From contig NC_089231.1 of assembly GCF_963924675.1 (NCBI RefSeq), forward strand, positions 73,097,191-73,161,190: a stretch of DNA of 64,000 bases, read 5' to 3'. The stretch comes from Phocoena phocoena. Lineage: Eukaryota > Chordata > Mammalia > Artiodactyla > Phocoenidae. The notes beneath the pieces were generated by a model that worked only from the letters and a program-made list of their open reading frames with translations, did no database searches and was not told where the DNA came from. A program made the translations under genes and the position numbers. Position 1 is the first letter of the stretch. The number at the start of each line of letters is the position of its first letter. Below are positions 31,045 through 40,784 of the stretch, in pieces.

Positions 31045-31145
31045 CTCCTTTTCCAGCTAATGGAGCCAATTAGTGATGTTGGAGGCCTCTCCCCTGTGAT
31101 TCCACTACAGCAGCCAGATTTTTAAAGTCCAGATTATCAGATGCC
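31045..31145. promoter_or_regulatory. Short candidate conserved element
   Basis: 'gctaatggagccaattagtg' (31057) and 'atttttaaagtccagattat' with no repeat match; paired TAAT-like sites. Confidence 0.3.
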
Positions 31146-31724
31146 CAGCCCTGCCCCTTGCCCACCCAGTAGTGGTAGCAGAGGGAGGGGTGTCCCCAAG
31201 GTGGAGGTGGTCAGAGGCCTGGCTTTGAGGGGGGCCCTAGCTTCCCTCCCCCCATTTGCAGGCACCGTTCTGCCAGGGAATCGGCCCCTGGCCCCTGTGG
31301 GCTGTGGGCTGGTGGGAAGGGGAGTGGGACCAAGGCTTCCCCGCTTCCCAATGGCCGGCCTTTCCCTGAACCAGCTCACAAAGGTGGCACCATTGATTGC
31401 AGAGCTGAAATTCCCCTGGGGTTGCAAGACCCAGAGCCTGTGCTTTGTCAACCTCAGCGACAGGTCGGTGCTGCTATTCCGTTATTATTATTGTCAGCAT
31501 TCTCCACAGATACACTTGGCAACTTGCTGTCCTGGTGGAAAAAACTGTGGGGTGGGATTGAGGGGCCTGGGTCCTGGCCCCTATCTGCTATGGCCCAAGT
31601 GATCTTGGGAAATCCCACCCCTCTGAGCCAGGAGCCACCCTCCGTACAGTGGCAGTGTCTTGCGGTGGCCGAAGCCCAGGCTGAACGCCAGGTTGCCTGC
31701 TCTGCTCTGCATAAGCAGGTGAGC
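31146..31724. other. No gene recognised
   Basis: GC-rich sequence. A TTATTATTATT run at 31483 may be a remnant of a MIR tail. Confidence 0.4.
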
Positions 31725-31855
31725 TGGGAGAGGTGACTTAAACACTCAGGACCTCCATTTCCTCACCTGTAAAATGGGAGCATAATAGTCCTCACTCAGC
31801 TGGGTTGTGGTGAGGATATCTGTTGGGGTTACGTGTGCAACGCCCGACTCAGCAG
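31725..31855 (+). mobile_element. MIR SINE
   Basis: 'catttcctcacctgtaaaat' (31757), 'gggagcataatagtcctcac', 'gttgtggtgaggatatctg'. Confidence 0.85.
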
Positions 31856-32039
31856 ATTGCTATGCAGTGGACCGAATCAGGGGGTTACAGGATCAAGACC
31901 ACAGGGAGACACCTGACCCCTTGCCTGTGGCAACCACGCAGGTAGATGTTTGAGGGGGCCTGTCCGCCCACATCACCCAGGGGCTGTGGTTGGAGGAGAG
32001 CCATCGTTTGTGTCATTTTCCAATCTGCCACAGGGAATC

Positions 32040-32160
32040 AAAGGCTCTGAGGGGCCTGTTAGCACCCATTCTCTGCGGCTCACTCAGACAATTTCCACAG
32101 TGTTCCACGACAATGAGCCATAATTAAGGTGTCAGCATATCATTTAGCCCTTCCAGCACA
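32040..32160. promoter_or_regulatory. Short candidate conserved element
   Basis: 'gagccataattaaggtgtca' (32115) and 'gcatatcatttagcccttcc' in a repeat-free islet. Confidence 0.3.
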
Positions 32161-32220
32161 AAGCCCAGAGACAGGCCGGGCAGTCTTCAGCCCCTTTAAT
32201 GAGAGATGCTTAGAAGGAGT

Positions 32221-32242
32221 GGGAGGGTGGGAGGGTGGGAGG
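32221..32242 (+). repeat. Canonical G-quadruplex motif
   Basis: Five GGG runs separated by single bases (gggagggtgggagggtggga), the tightest loop arrangement possible. Confidence 0.85.
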
Positions 32243-32489
32243 TGCACATGCGCGAGTGGGGGGCGGTGCACGTCCCCCAGAAGCCTTCGCTGACCCAGGG
32301 GGACCGACCAGATGGGTGTCTGAGCAGTGGAGTTGGGAGGAAGATGAGATAGACCTGGAGGTGAGGAGGGGCACAGAGGACCAAGGACAGGCTGGCTGGG
32401 TGCATCAGCTGCGCTCTCAGCCCCGAGTCCCTGCCAAAGCCCTCTTGAGGCTGTGTGGCCAGTGGCCTGTGGAACCTCACTCTCCTTTC

Positions 32490-32550
32490 TAGACAGTGAG
32501 CTCCTTGAAGACAGGCACCACGGGCACCACCTCTGTCTCTGTGCCTCCAG
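32490..32550 (+). mobile_element. L2 3'-end fragment
   Basis: 'ctagacagtgagctccttga' then 'agacaggcaccacggg' is a typical L2 3' phrase. Confidence 0.7.
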
Positions 32551-32709
32551 TTCCTTGACCAAGAGCAGCTTAAAGGTTGTAAGAAAGAATGGAGTAAGGG
32601 AGGGTAAGACAGGAAAACAGACAAGGTAAGAGGAACCAAAGGCAAAGGTTTGATAGTACGAGGGATGGGGTATGAAAACGATAGACGCCTGAGAGAACGT
32701 TGCAGAGGA

Positions 32710-32757
32710 GTGTGTGTGTGTGTGTGTGTATGTGTGTACGTGTGTGCACACACATGT
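32710..32757 (+). repeat. (TG)n microsatellite, interrupted
   Basis: A TG run from 32711 with TA and AC interruptions, abutting the left end of an LTR. Confidence 0.85.
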
Positions 32758-33335
32758 GTGGTGGGTTGAATTGTGTCCCCCACCAAAAAAAGATATGTGA
32801 AGTCCTAACCCCAACACCTGTGAATGTGACCTTTTTGGAAATGGAGTCTTTGCAGATATAATCAAGTTAAGGTGAGACCAGGGAATTCCCTGGTGTCCAG
32901 TGGTTAGGACTTGGCGCTTTCACTGCTGGGGCCCCGGATTCAGTCCTTGGTCGGGGAATTAAGATCCTGCAGGCTGCGCAGCATGGCCAAAAAAAAAAAA
33001 AAAAAGTTAAGGTGAGGTCATTAGGGTGGGCCGTAAACCAATGTGACTGGTGTCCTTTTAAGAAGAGGAGAAAAGACACAGACACACAAGGGAAATGCCT
33101 TGTGACGACAGAGGCAGAGATTAGAGTGATGCAGCTGCAAGTCAAGGATTTCGGGCCACCACCAGGAGGTAGGAAGAGACAAGGGAGGATTCCGCCCAGC
33201 GTCTTAGTGGGAGAATGGCTCTGCTGACATCTTGCTTTTGGACATTTGGCTTCTAGAGCTGTGAGAATACATTTCTGTCATTTTAAGACATCCAGCTTGT
33301 GAGGCTCTGTTATAGCAGCCCTAGAAAATTAAAGT
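32758..33335 (+). mobile_element. MLT1-type MaLR solo LTR, split by a CHR SINE
   Basis: 'ttgaattgtgtcccccacca' (32767) at the 5' side, 'ggtcattagggtgggccgta' after the SINE, 'gagctgtgagaatacatttc' and 'ttatagcagccctagaaaat' at the 3' end. It is LTR only, with no internal genes. Confidence 0.8.
32881..33003 (+). mobile_element. CHR-type SINE nested in the LTR
   Basis: 'gggaattccctggtgtccag' at 32880 through an A-rich tail at 32988-33003. It is flanked by a perfect 13-bp duplication 'aagttaaggtgag' (32864-32876 and 33004-33016). Confidence 0.95.
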
Positions 33336-33504
33336 AGTGTGTATACACATGTGTGTGTGTGTGTAAGAAAGTGAGGAAATACGCGAGGAGAGAGAGAGAT
33401 GAAGATGCAAAAACACCGTGCGTTAGTGCCCGTGAAAACGAAGTCTTCAACACAGCCTGGCCTAGTGCACTTTCTGTGTTGAAAGACTCTCTTAACAACA
33501 GCAC

Positions 33505-33811
33505 CACTATCCCCATAATTACGTCCACCCCCGTCATCACCACCATCACCATTATGACCACCACCGTCATCACCATCAACCACCATCACCATTACGACCA
33601 CCACCGTCATCACCATCAACCACCATCACGACCACTATCACCATCACCACTACCACCATTATCACAGCCGCCGTCATCACCATCATGACCATCATCACCA
33701 TCATACCACCAACATCTCCCGTCATCCCCACTATCACTATCATGACGACCGCTATCACCATCACCATGACCACTACCATCACCATCACCATCATGACCAC
33801 CACCACCAAGT
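33505..33811 (+). repeat. CAC/CAT trinucleotide-rich tandem tract
   Basis: About 300 bases built from ACC, ATC and ACG triplets. A 40-bp unit beginning 'gaccaccaccgtcatcacca' is exactly duplicated at 33556 and 33596. His/Thr-rich open frames across it are a by-product. Confidence 0.9.
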
Positions 33812-34351
33812 GTGGGAGGAGAAGCAAAGAGGGAGAAGGCAGAGCCCTGGGGAACACCTACATTCAGAGGCAGGCAGGAAAGGAGGCAGCTGCACAGGCA
33901 GACAGCCAAGCAGTCACACCTGGGGAGGCAGGAGGAGGACGAGAAAGAAGGAATCTCAGACTCGCAGGGAGGAGGGAGTTAGAACAGTGTCTGGTTTCCC
34001 AGAGAGGCCTGTGAGGTGGGGCTGGTGCACATCCCAGGGTAGAGGAGAGCATTCTCAGGGGATGGGGGCCCAGAGCAGATGGCAGTGGGTTGAGGAGTGA
34101 ATGGAAGGTGGGAGTGGATGAAGACACCAGGCTGGGAGTTGGAAAGATTCTCCTGGTGCCTGGGTGGAGAATGGATGGAGGGGACAAGCCTGAGATTCCC
34201 AAGGAGACTGGGGAGGGGCTGGGCTGGTCCTCCAGGTGGGGGACAGGGGCAGCCCCACCTGGGACAGAGGCCTGTGGGAGGGGCCTCGGGAGCCTGGAAA
34301 GAAGCAGCCTTGGCTGGGCTGCCTCACTGGGCAACTCATCCTCATCCCTTC
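33812..34351. other. Purine-rich stretch, no gene recognised
   Basis: G/A-rich sequence between the trinucleotide tract and an LTR. The 156-codon minus frame here is compositional. Confidence 0.45.
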
Positions 34352-34795
34352 TGTCTTAGTGTCCTAGGGCGACTGTAACCAAGTACCATAAAGTGAGTGG
34401 CTTAAAACAGCAGAAGTGTATTCTCTCGGAGTATTGGAGACCAGAAGTCTGAAATCAAGGTGTCAACAGTGTTGGTTGCTTCTTGGGGCTCTGCGGTCAA
34501 AACCATTCCATGCCTTTGTCCTAATTTCTGGTGGTTGCCAGTAACCCCTGGTGTCCCTTGGAGTCTAGATGCATCACTCCAGTCTCTACCTCTATCATGA
34601 CATGGCGTTCTCCTCTCTCTGTCTGTGTGCCAACTTAGAACACCAATTACTGGATTTAGGGCCCACCCCAATTCAGTATGAGCGCATCTTAACTTGATGA
34701 CACTTGCAAAGGCCCTATTTCCAAATATAGTCACATTCACAGGTACTAGGGGTTTTGGATTTTGAGGGTGGGGACACCATTCTACCCACTACAGC
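34352..34795 (-). mobile_element. MLT1-type MaLR solo LTR
   Basis: 'tcttagtgtcctagggcgac' (34354), 'agaagtctgaaatcaaggtg' (34443), 'tcttaacttgatgacacttg' (34687), ending 'caccattctacccactacag'. Reverse orientation; LTR only. Confidence 0.8.
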
Positions 34796-34820
34796 CACTG
34801 GCACACTGGCAGCTCTTTTT

Positions 34821-34940
34821 CTTTTCTTTCGGCCGTGCCACGCGGCGTGTAGGATCCTAGTGCCTCGACCAGGGATCGAACCTGCATCCCCTGCAGTGGA
34901 AGCGTGGAGTCTTAACCACTGGACCGCCAGGGAAGTCCCC
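34821..34940 (-). mobile_element. CHR-type SINE (short form)
   Basis: 'ggccgtgccacgcggcgtgt' (34831), 'gggatcgaacctgcatcccc', ending 'gccagggaagtcccc'. It is flanked by 'ctcttttt' at 34813 and 34941. It inserted just downstream of the LTR. Confidence 0.9.
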
Positions 34941-34949
34941 CTCTTTTTT

Positions 34950-35060
34950 AGCAGCTCATTACTAGAGACATTTAATAAGCACCTCATCGGCACTGGGGCC
35001 AGCCCAGGCATGGGGCTCCTAGTCTCACGAAACTTACAGTCTATGACCAAAACATGTGGC
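34950..35060 (-). mobile_element. L2 3'-end fragment
   Basis: 'gacatttaataagcacctca' (34968), 'cacgaaacttacagtctatg' (35026). Confidence 0.65.
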
Positions 35061-35214
35061 AGAAGCTTTGGGGGACAGGGCTGGGGCTCAGCAGGGGGTG
35101 TGAGTGCCCAGGGGCCACGTGTTGGAATGCTGCCCTCAGAGTTGGACTAGGAATGGAGGCAGGCTGGGGGGAAGGGGCTGCAGCCTCGGCCCCCAGCCCT
35201 TCCCTACCTTCCCT

Positions 35215-35330
35215 GGCATTTGGATAAACCCACAGAGGAGCTTGTGACATCTGGAGCCCATGCAAACGGAGCATAAATTAGCTCTAACAATCACATCTGC
35301 GGCCGCCATGCTGCAGTCTGTTTCCTGCCG
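35215..35330. promoter_or_regulatory. Candidate conserved element
   Basis: 'ggcatttggataaacccaca', 'gcataaattagctctaacaa' and 'tcacatctgcggccgccatg' with no repeat match. Confidence 0.3.
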
Positions 35331-35734
35331 AACGCTGGGTGGGCTTGGCGTGGGCAGGAGGGCAGAAGCTGGTCCCATATGTGCCTGAAACCCTCACTGA
35401 TAGCATCGCCGTGTTTAGAAGCTTCTGCTGAAATGTGTTCATGTTCGGGACACATGGGACCCAGGATTCTCTTCATAGATGGTGGAATTGGGGTGTTAAG
35501 AGATGTGGACATAGACGGGAGAAAATTTGAAGGGTGGAGAAGGAGGGATGGGGCACCTCCGGGGGTGAAGGAAGGTAAGGGCAAGACCAAGTGGCTAAGA
35601 GGCCATGGGCGGGTGCACAAGCAAGAGCCGGTGTGGCCTCACACCCTTCTCCATGCTCCCTCCCTCCCACCCCACTCTGGGGGTCCCAGAGCCAGCCAGG
35701 GGTGGGGGTGGGGAGCAAGGGGCCACGGTGGATC
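35331..35734. other. No gene recognised
   Basis: Frames at 35379-35753 are open but carry no recognisable product. Confidence 0.45.
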
Positions 35735-35895
35735 AGACCTTTACATAAATTAAGTCATTGTCCTTCATCTAACCTTGACCATGTCCTTGTGAGGGTGGTT
35801 TGTATCATGCGCATTTCACAGATGAAAAAACTGAGGGGCTGAGATCGTACCATTAAGAGGCATCTAGACCAGGACCCGAACCAGGTGCTTCGACT
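35735..35895 (-). mobile_element. MIR SINE
   Basis: 'gcgcatttcacagatgaaaa' (35810), 'aactgaggggctgagatcgt', 'ccaggacccgaaccaggtgc'. Confidence 0.8.
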
Positions 35896-36177
35896 CTTCC
35901 TCATCTTCACTGTGTCACCTGCACCTGATCAAGAAAGGGTGTTGCACATGTGTGTGCATGAGTGTGAATACGTGTGTGCAGAGTGTCAGCATGTGAGTGT
36001 GTGTGTGAAAGTGAGGGGAGGCAGCCACAACCCAAGATCAAAGTGTAGGAACCAGAACCTCCTTTCCCCCTCCTGCTCCAATCAGCAGGGCCACCATGGA
36101 TAGTCATCCTCCAGTCTTAAGCACCTACTGTATACAGGGACCAGCGCTTTGACGCGCACAGCCGCTTACCCACCTAC

Positions 36178-36315
36178 TAATTCATTCAATTTCACAAGCC
36201 ATTTCATGAGCACCTGCTACAATCCAGTCTCTGCACCAGGCACTGGGGACACGAGATGAGTGGGGCAGTCCCTGACCCTAAGGTGCTCGCTCTCCACTGC
36301 AGAGGGGGGCAGCTG
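36178..36315 (-). mobile_element. L2 3'-end fragment
   Basis: 'ttcattcaatttcacaagcc' (36181), 'tctctgcaccaggcactggg' (36228). Confidence 0.75.
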
Positions 36316-36340
36316 TGGAACAGCTGAACTTGGTAGCAAA

Positions 36341-36387
36341 CTAAGAGATTACTTGGACGCCAACTTGGTTGGCGTCCTAAGAGATTA
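36341..36387. repeat. Fold-back hairpin with flanking direct repeat
   Basis: A perfect 10-bp stem 'ggacgccaac' / 'gttggcgtcc' with a 3-nt loop (36355-36377), bracketed by 'ctaagagatta' at 36341-36351 and 36377-36387. The layout is that of a replication template-switch scar. Confidence 0.9.
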
Positions 36388-36424
36388 AAGAGATAGGTTT
36401 CCAGAGGGTGGCGTTTGGAAATTT

Positions 36425-36540
36425 GCTTCTCAAGTACAGGGACCATGTCTGTCTGGTTCATGCTGAATCCCAGCTCCCAGCGCAGTGCCAGGCACACCAC
36501 AATTGCTTGCGCCTGTACGTGTTTGTTGAATGACTATTGA
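36425..36540 (+). mobile_element. L2 3'-end fragment
   Basis: 'gtacagggaccatgtctgtc' (36434), 'gcagtgccaggcacaccaca', 'gtgtttgttgaatgactatt'. Confidence 0.8.
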
Positions 36541-36719
36541 TTGAAAGATGGGCAGGTTCTCAGCACGCAGAGTTGGGGTAGCTGGTCATCCTGGCTGAGG
36601 ACGCTGTGGTGCAGAGGTGGGGAAGCACTGAGATGTCTGGAGGAACAGCTTTTTGGGGAGGCTCGACTAGGAAAAGCATGTCCCCGAGAATGAAATAGAC
36701 CTGAGGGAATCCTGGCCCC

Positions 36720-36800
36720 AGCGCTTATGCACTGGCTGGGTGAGTCTAGACAGGTTTCTTAACCTCTCGGATCCTCTGTATTATCATCTCCAAAGCAGAG
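36720..36800 (+). mobile_element. MIR SINE core fragment
   Basis: 'ttcttaacctctcggatcct' (36757) then 'ctgtattatcatctcc'. Confidence 0.7.
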
Positions 36801-36834
36801 CCTCCTATATTTGCACAGTTATTATTATTTGGGG

Positions 36835-36960
36835 GGAAATGTTGTCCTTTTTATTGTGGAAGCCTTTAAACACATAATGAAGGGGAAAGAATAGAATAAT
36901 GAACTCCCACACCCCATCCTCCAACCTCAACACTTACCAACATTTTGCCATCCTGGTTTG
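36835..36960 (+). mobile_element. Ancient L1-type fragment
   Basis: 'gaatagaataatgaactccc' (36889) and 'ccaacattttgccatcctgg' (36938) match a recurring old L1 segment. Confidence 0.55.
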
Positions 36961-37619
36961 AAGATACTTAGATGGTGATTAAACCCAGTAGATGAGTGAC
37001 AACAATAGCAGTGGCTCTGGCGGGGTTAGGACACGCGGGCAATGACAATTCCACCATCACTGCTGCCTGGCAGCAGGGGGTAGGGGGTTGAAGGGAGTGG
37101 GACTGGAGGCCACAGCTACTACAAGGTGCACCCGGATTTCAGAGACGTTCAAAGGTGAAGAAACGCGCGTCCTAGCATTGATGAAAAGCAGCAGTGAGGC
37201 CAGGCTGCATTTTACTTGTGAGACATAGAGTTCGTACCTAAGGTGGGGAAGAGGTCAAGATTTTCCTCACTCGATGTTTTGTGAGTTTCCCTGTTAGTTT
37301 GTTTGTTTGTTTCAGAGAAGAGCCCCTTGCAAGTTTATTAGGATCAGAAGTGATCGTGGGGTGTAGGGAGGTGGCTGCTTGCGGTGTGATTGGGTGTGGA
37401 GGGTAGGACCGGGAGAGGCGACCCTTGGGCTGAAACCTAATTAACACGGAAGAACATTCCAGGCAGAGGGACAGACTGGAGCTGACCTTTAGGTTTAGAA
37501 ACCTGCATGAAGTTAAGTGAGCTGTTGCCTGCACAGTGATGGGGGGTGGGGAGCAGGAAACGAGGCTGGGGCAGCAGTAAGATCACTCTCGGCCTTGGGG
37601 GCCAAACTGTGACATTTTC
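36961..37619. other. No gene recognised
   Basis: Contains a GTTT repeat run (37297-37312). Otherwise single-copy-looking. Confidence 0.45.
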
Positions 37620-37690
37620 TATCTTTATTTGCTCCATGTCTGCCTGTCCCCTCTGGAGTGTCAGCAACTTGGGGGCAGGGACTTTCTCAC
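37620..37690 (+). mobile_element. L2 3'-end fragment
   Basis: 'tttatttgctccatgtctgc' and 'aacttgggggcagggacttt' precede the LTR directly. Confidence 0.55.
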
Positions 37691-37741
37691 TGTATTAGGG
37701 TTCTCCAGAGAAACAGAATCAATAGGCGATGTGTGTGTGTG

Positions 37742-37786
<45 letters not shown>

Positions 37787-38165
37787 TATTGGCTCATGCA
37801 GTTATGGAGGCTGACAAGTCCTAAGACCTACAGTCAGCAAACTGGAGACCCGGGAGAGCTGATGGGGTAAGTTCCAGTCCGAGTCTGAGTTGGAAGGTAG
37901 GAGAAGATGGATGTCCCAGCTCAAAGACAGTCGGGCAGAGAGAGAGACAAATCTTTTTCACTCAGTTTTTTGTTCTATTCGGGCCCGCAGTGGATTGGTT
38001 GAGGTCCACCCACACTGGGGAGGGCAGTTTGCTGTCCTCAGATCACAATTCAAATGTTAAGCTCATCCGGAAACACCTTCACAGATACACCCAGAATAAT
38101 ATTTGACCAAATGTCTGGGTACCCTTGGTCCCAGTCAAGTTGACACATAAAAATAACCCTCATAC
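37691..38165 (-). mobile_element. MLT2-type ERVL solo LTR
   Basis: Reverse orientation: 'tgtattagggttctccagag' (37691), 'gaggctgacaagtcctaaga', 'gatggatgtcccagctcaaa', 'aatgttaagctcatccggaa', 'cagtcaagttgacacataaa' (38132). It is LTR only and contains an expanded TG tract. Confidence 0.85.
37730..37785 (+). repeat. (TG)28 microsatellite inside the LTR
   Basis: 56 bases of TG with one GC interruption. It occupies the place of the short TA/GA-type simple repeat usual in this LTR family. Confidence 0.95.
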
Positions 38166-38184
38166 TCCCAGTATCCAAGACAGC

Positions 38185-38240
38185 GTGACACAGAGTAGGA
38201 GCTCAATCCACATTTATTGAATGAATGAATGAATGATGGG
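38185..38240 (+). mobile_element. L2/MIR 3' tail with (GAAT)n
   Basis: 'gagtaggagctcaatccaca' then 'tttattgaatgaatgaatga'. Confidence 0.75.
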
Positions 38241-38583
38241 GTTGGAGAGACTTGACTTTGACATGGGATCCCCCCTGTATGGCTGAAGCCACTCTTGCTT
38301 CAAATCCACACAAAACCCACCTCCTTCTCTGGGGCATCTTCTCTGCATCTCCCCCTCCTGGGTGTACCTGATCTCTCTGACCTTGGGCCTCCCAGAGCCC
38401 TGGGTCACGTTGTCTCTGTTGGGACCCTCCAGGTTGTCCCCAGAGATGCCATCCCAGGGGAGGACTCCTCCCCCCGTGGTAGATGTCCTCGGGGGCAGCA
38501 TCTGGATTCCATTCACCTCCACATCCTGAACGTGCAAATGGCAGATGCCCCCTCCCTGCCCCACTCAACATAAAGGATTCATG
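38241..38583. other. No gene recognised
   Basis: Mixed sequence. Antisense frames are partly joined to the CHR SINE and have no independent support. Confidence 0.45.
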
Positions 38584-38595
38584 GAGTAGATGCTT

Positions 38596-38796
38596 TTTTT
38601 TTGCGGTACGCGGGCCTCTCACCGCCGTGGCCTCTCCCGTTGCGGAGCACAGGCTCCAGATGCTCAGGCTCAGCGGCCATGGCTCACGGGCCCAGCCGCT
38701 CCGCGGCATGTGGGATCTTCCCGGACCAGGGCACGAACCCGCGTCACCTGCATCGGCAGGCGGACTCTCAACCACTGCGCCACCAGGGAAGCCCCT
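38596..38796 (-). mobile_element. CHR SINE, long cetacean form
   Basis: Reverse: 'gcggtacgcgggcctctcac' (38603), 'gccatggctcacgggcccag' (38676), head at 38772-38796 'gcgccaccagggaagcccc'. Perfect 12-bp flanking duplication 'gagtagatgctt' (38584 and 38797). Confidence 0.97.
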
Positions 38797-39009
38797 GAGT
38801 AGATGCTTCGAAGGATCTTCTAACCCTCAAAAGGGCTCCCCATTCCTCATAGGGTGCCTGGAATCCCCTGGAGCATCAGTCTGAACATACGTGTGGTGTC
38901 CTCAGAAGACCCCCAGGGAAGATGTAGAGGGTCCACGTTGCCAGCCCCTGGGAATCGTGAGTATGTGGACAGAGCACAGGCAAGGTGTGTCCCCTTGAGC
39001 CCTGGGAGG

Positions 39010-39170
39010 TAGCCACGGTGGGTATTGCCTCTGTGCCCACGTTACAGATTGGGAAACTGAGGCTTATTTGTCGAGGGGAGTCGCGGCACTGAGAGCCTGA
39101 GTGACCTGCCTAAGATTTCTCTGCTGCTTCTCAGAGGAGCCCAGACTCAAATCCAGGGGTTTCTGACTTT
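39010..39170 (-). mobile_element. MIR SINE
   Basis: 'cgttacagattgggaaactg' (39041), 'gagtgacctgcctaagattt' (39100), 'gactcaaatccaggg'. Confidence 0.75.
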
Positions 39171-39189
39171 AAACTCCATTTGCTTCATC

Positions 39190-39405
39190 CCAGACCATTT
39201 TGTAGACCACGTCTGGGCCCTGGCCCATCTGTATTAGATTCACTGAGGGAACTGGTTTGCAAAGGCAGGATCCCAGGCCTCACTCTGGAGATTCTGTTTC
39301 AATGGATCTGAGTTGAGACCCAGGACTCTGCCTTTTTAGTCAGCTCCCAAGCCAATTCTGATGCTTTCTGAAATGTGAGACCCACGGGCTACACTCTGCT
39401 GCTTG
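39190..39405. mobile_element. MER5-like DNA transposon remnant
   Basis: 'cctcactctggagattctgt' (39278) and 'gccaattctgatgctttctg' (39351) match the centre and right half of MER5-type elements. Confidence 0.5.
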
Positions 39406-39444
39406 TAAGGGGGTAAGACGTGCATCTCAGGACCCACAATTTTT

Positions 39445-39649
39445 TTTTTTTTTTTTGCTGTACGCGGGCCTCTCACTGTTGTGGCCTCTCCCATTGCGGA
39501 ACACAGGCTCCGGATGCGCAGGCTCAGCGGCCATGGCTCACGGGCCCAGCCGCTCCGTGGCATGTGGGATCTTCCTGGACCGGGGCACGAACCCGTGTCC
39601 CCTGCATTAGCAGGCGGACTCTCAACAGCTGCGCCACCAGGGAAGCCCC
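39445..39649 (-). mobile_element. CHR SINE, long cetacean form
   Basis: Reverse, with a T tail. 'gctgtacgcgggcctctcac' (39457) to the head 'gcgccaccagggaagcccc'. 15-bp duplication 'aggacccacaatttt' / 'aggacccagaatttt' (39430 and 39650, one mismatch). Confidence 0.97.
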
Positions 39650-39779
39650 AGGACCCAGAATTTTGAAAGCAAGAGTGACCTGGTCTCTGCCTCCCTGAAG
39701 GGGGCTGGTCCCCCGGAGCCCTGCTTGATGGGGGCTCGGGCTTCTGCCTCTGCCCCCCTACCTCCACAGGGGCTGCTGC

Positions 39780-39905
39780 CAGCAAGTGCAGCTCTGCTGG
39801 TAAAGTCTTTATCGGGAATGTCGCCTAATGCATTCATATCAAACAATAGCGCCTCATACATCATCCCTGCCAGAGGCCACCTCCGCTAGGACAAGCACAG
39901 TCCAT
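39780..39905. promoter_or_regulatory. Candidate conserved element
   Basis: 'gtctttatcgggaatgtcgc' (39805), 'cctaatgcattcatatcaaa', 'caatagcgcctcatacatca'. Repeat-free and unusually CpG-tolerant for AT-rich DNA. Confidence 0.35.
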
Positions 39906-40064
39906 TACCCTGACGGGCGCAGGCCGTGCGCAAAACAGATAACGGGTCCCAGCTGTGGGGGGCAGCCATGGGAGGGGAGTTGTCACTGCCCCAGCCATCA
40001 TCAAGGGGACCCTGGGCACCTGCCATTCTGTGCAGTTGGGACAGAGGTCCCAGTCTTACAGCAC

Positions 40065-40285
40065 AGTTGATAGAGTATTGGTTGAGAACCTGGCTCTGCA
40101 TCTTCAGGGAAGTAACTCAACTTCTCTGAGCCTTGTTTTCCCATCTGTAAGAGGGGCTAAGCATAGTATTTGCTTCACATAGAACTGTAGGTGGGCCATA
40201 AGAAGAGGAGGCCAGTAAAGCGCTGGGCACAATGCCTGGGGAAGACGAAGCAACCTGTAAACAGTAGGTGTAACTATTGCTTTAT
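40065..40285 (+). mobile_element. MIR SINE, nearly full length
   Basis: 'gagaacctggctctgcatct' (40083), 'ctctgagccttgttttccca' (40124), 'aagcgctgggcacaatgcct'. Confidence 0.85.
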
Positions 40286-40784
40286 CAGCAGGACCCCATT
40301 CATGCTGGCCTGCCCCTTTCCAGGGATGGTTGTCAACAGTCCTCATGACCCCCAAGCTCCCGTGGATGCAAAGGGACCGGTCACCCTTCCCAACTGCTGG
40401 CTCCCCAGACCCTGAGACAGGGATTTGCAAGCCTGCAAGTCGTTTATTTTGGAAATGAAGCTCACACCACGAGGAGAGTAGGGAAGTGAGACAGGGCAGG
40501 AGGCCGCCAATAAAAGGCGTGTTATAAAGCCCAGCTGTTACTGTGGCGAGTGGGGCGTAAACTTGCGAGGGAGCTCTGGGTTGCAGCTGGGAACACGCCA
40601 GCTCAAGAAGCTGGGAGCTGGGGTATTTACAGATCAACTCGCATCACCACTGGGGTTGCTCCAGAGGACGTGAATCCCCCGGTTTGGGCTACAGGTGACA
40701 AAGCAGGCTTCACACACTGGTAGCTAGAGGCTGGATTAAGGTGCACCCAGGTGGTAAGGGTGAGGGGATATGGTGGGGCACTGC
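40286..40784. other. No gene; 40420-40640 may be an old unclassified repeat
   Basis: 'gggatttgcaagcctgcaag' and 'tggaaatgaagctcacacca' look like part of a dispersed repeat that I cannot name. Confidence 0.35.

Noticed and set aside
32140..32865. 241-codon minus-strand open frame
   Set aside because: It includes translated TG microsatellite (His/Thr run), LTR and L2 sequence; no protein family resemblance.
33353..34014. His/Thr/Ile-rich frames in the CAC/CAT tract
   Set aside because: They are explained fully by triplet repeats lacking stops.
38590..38802. Recurrent peptide 'AMAHGPSRSAACGIFPD' in many frames
   Set aside because: It is the translation of the CHR SINE body, repeated wherever a long copy occurs.
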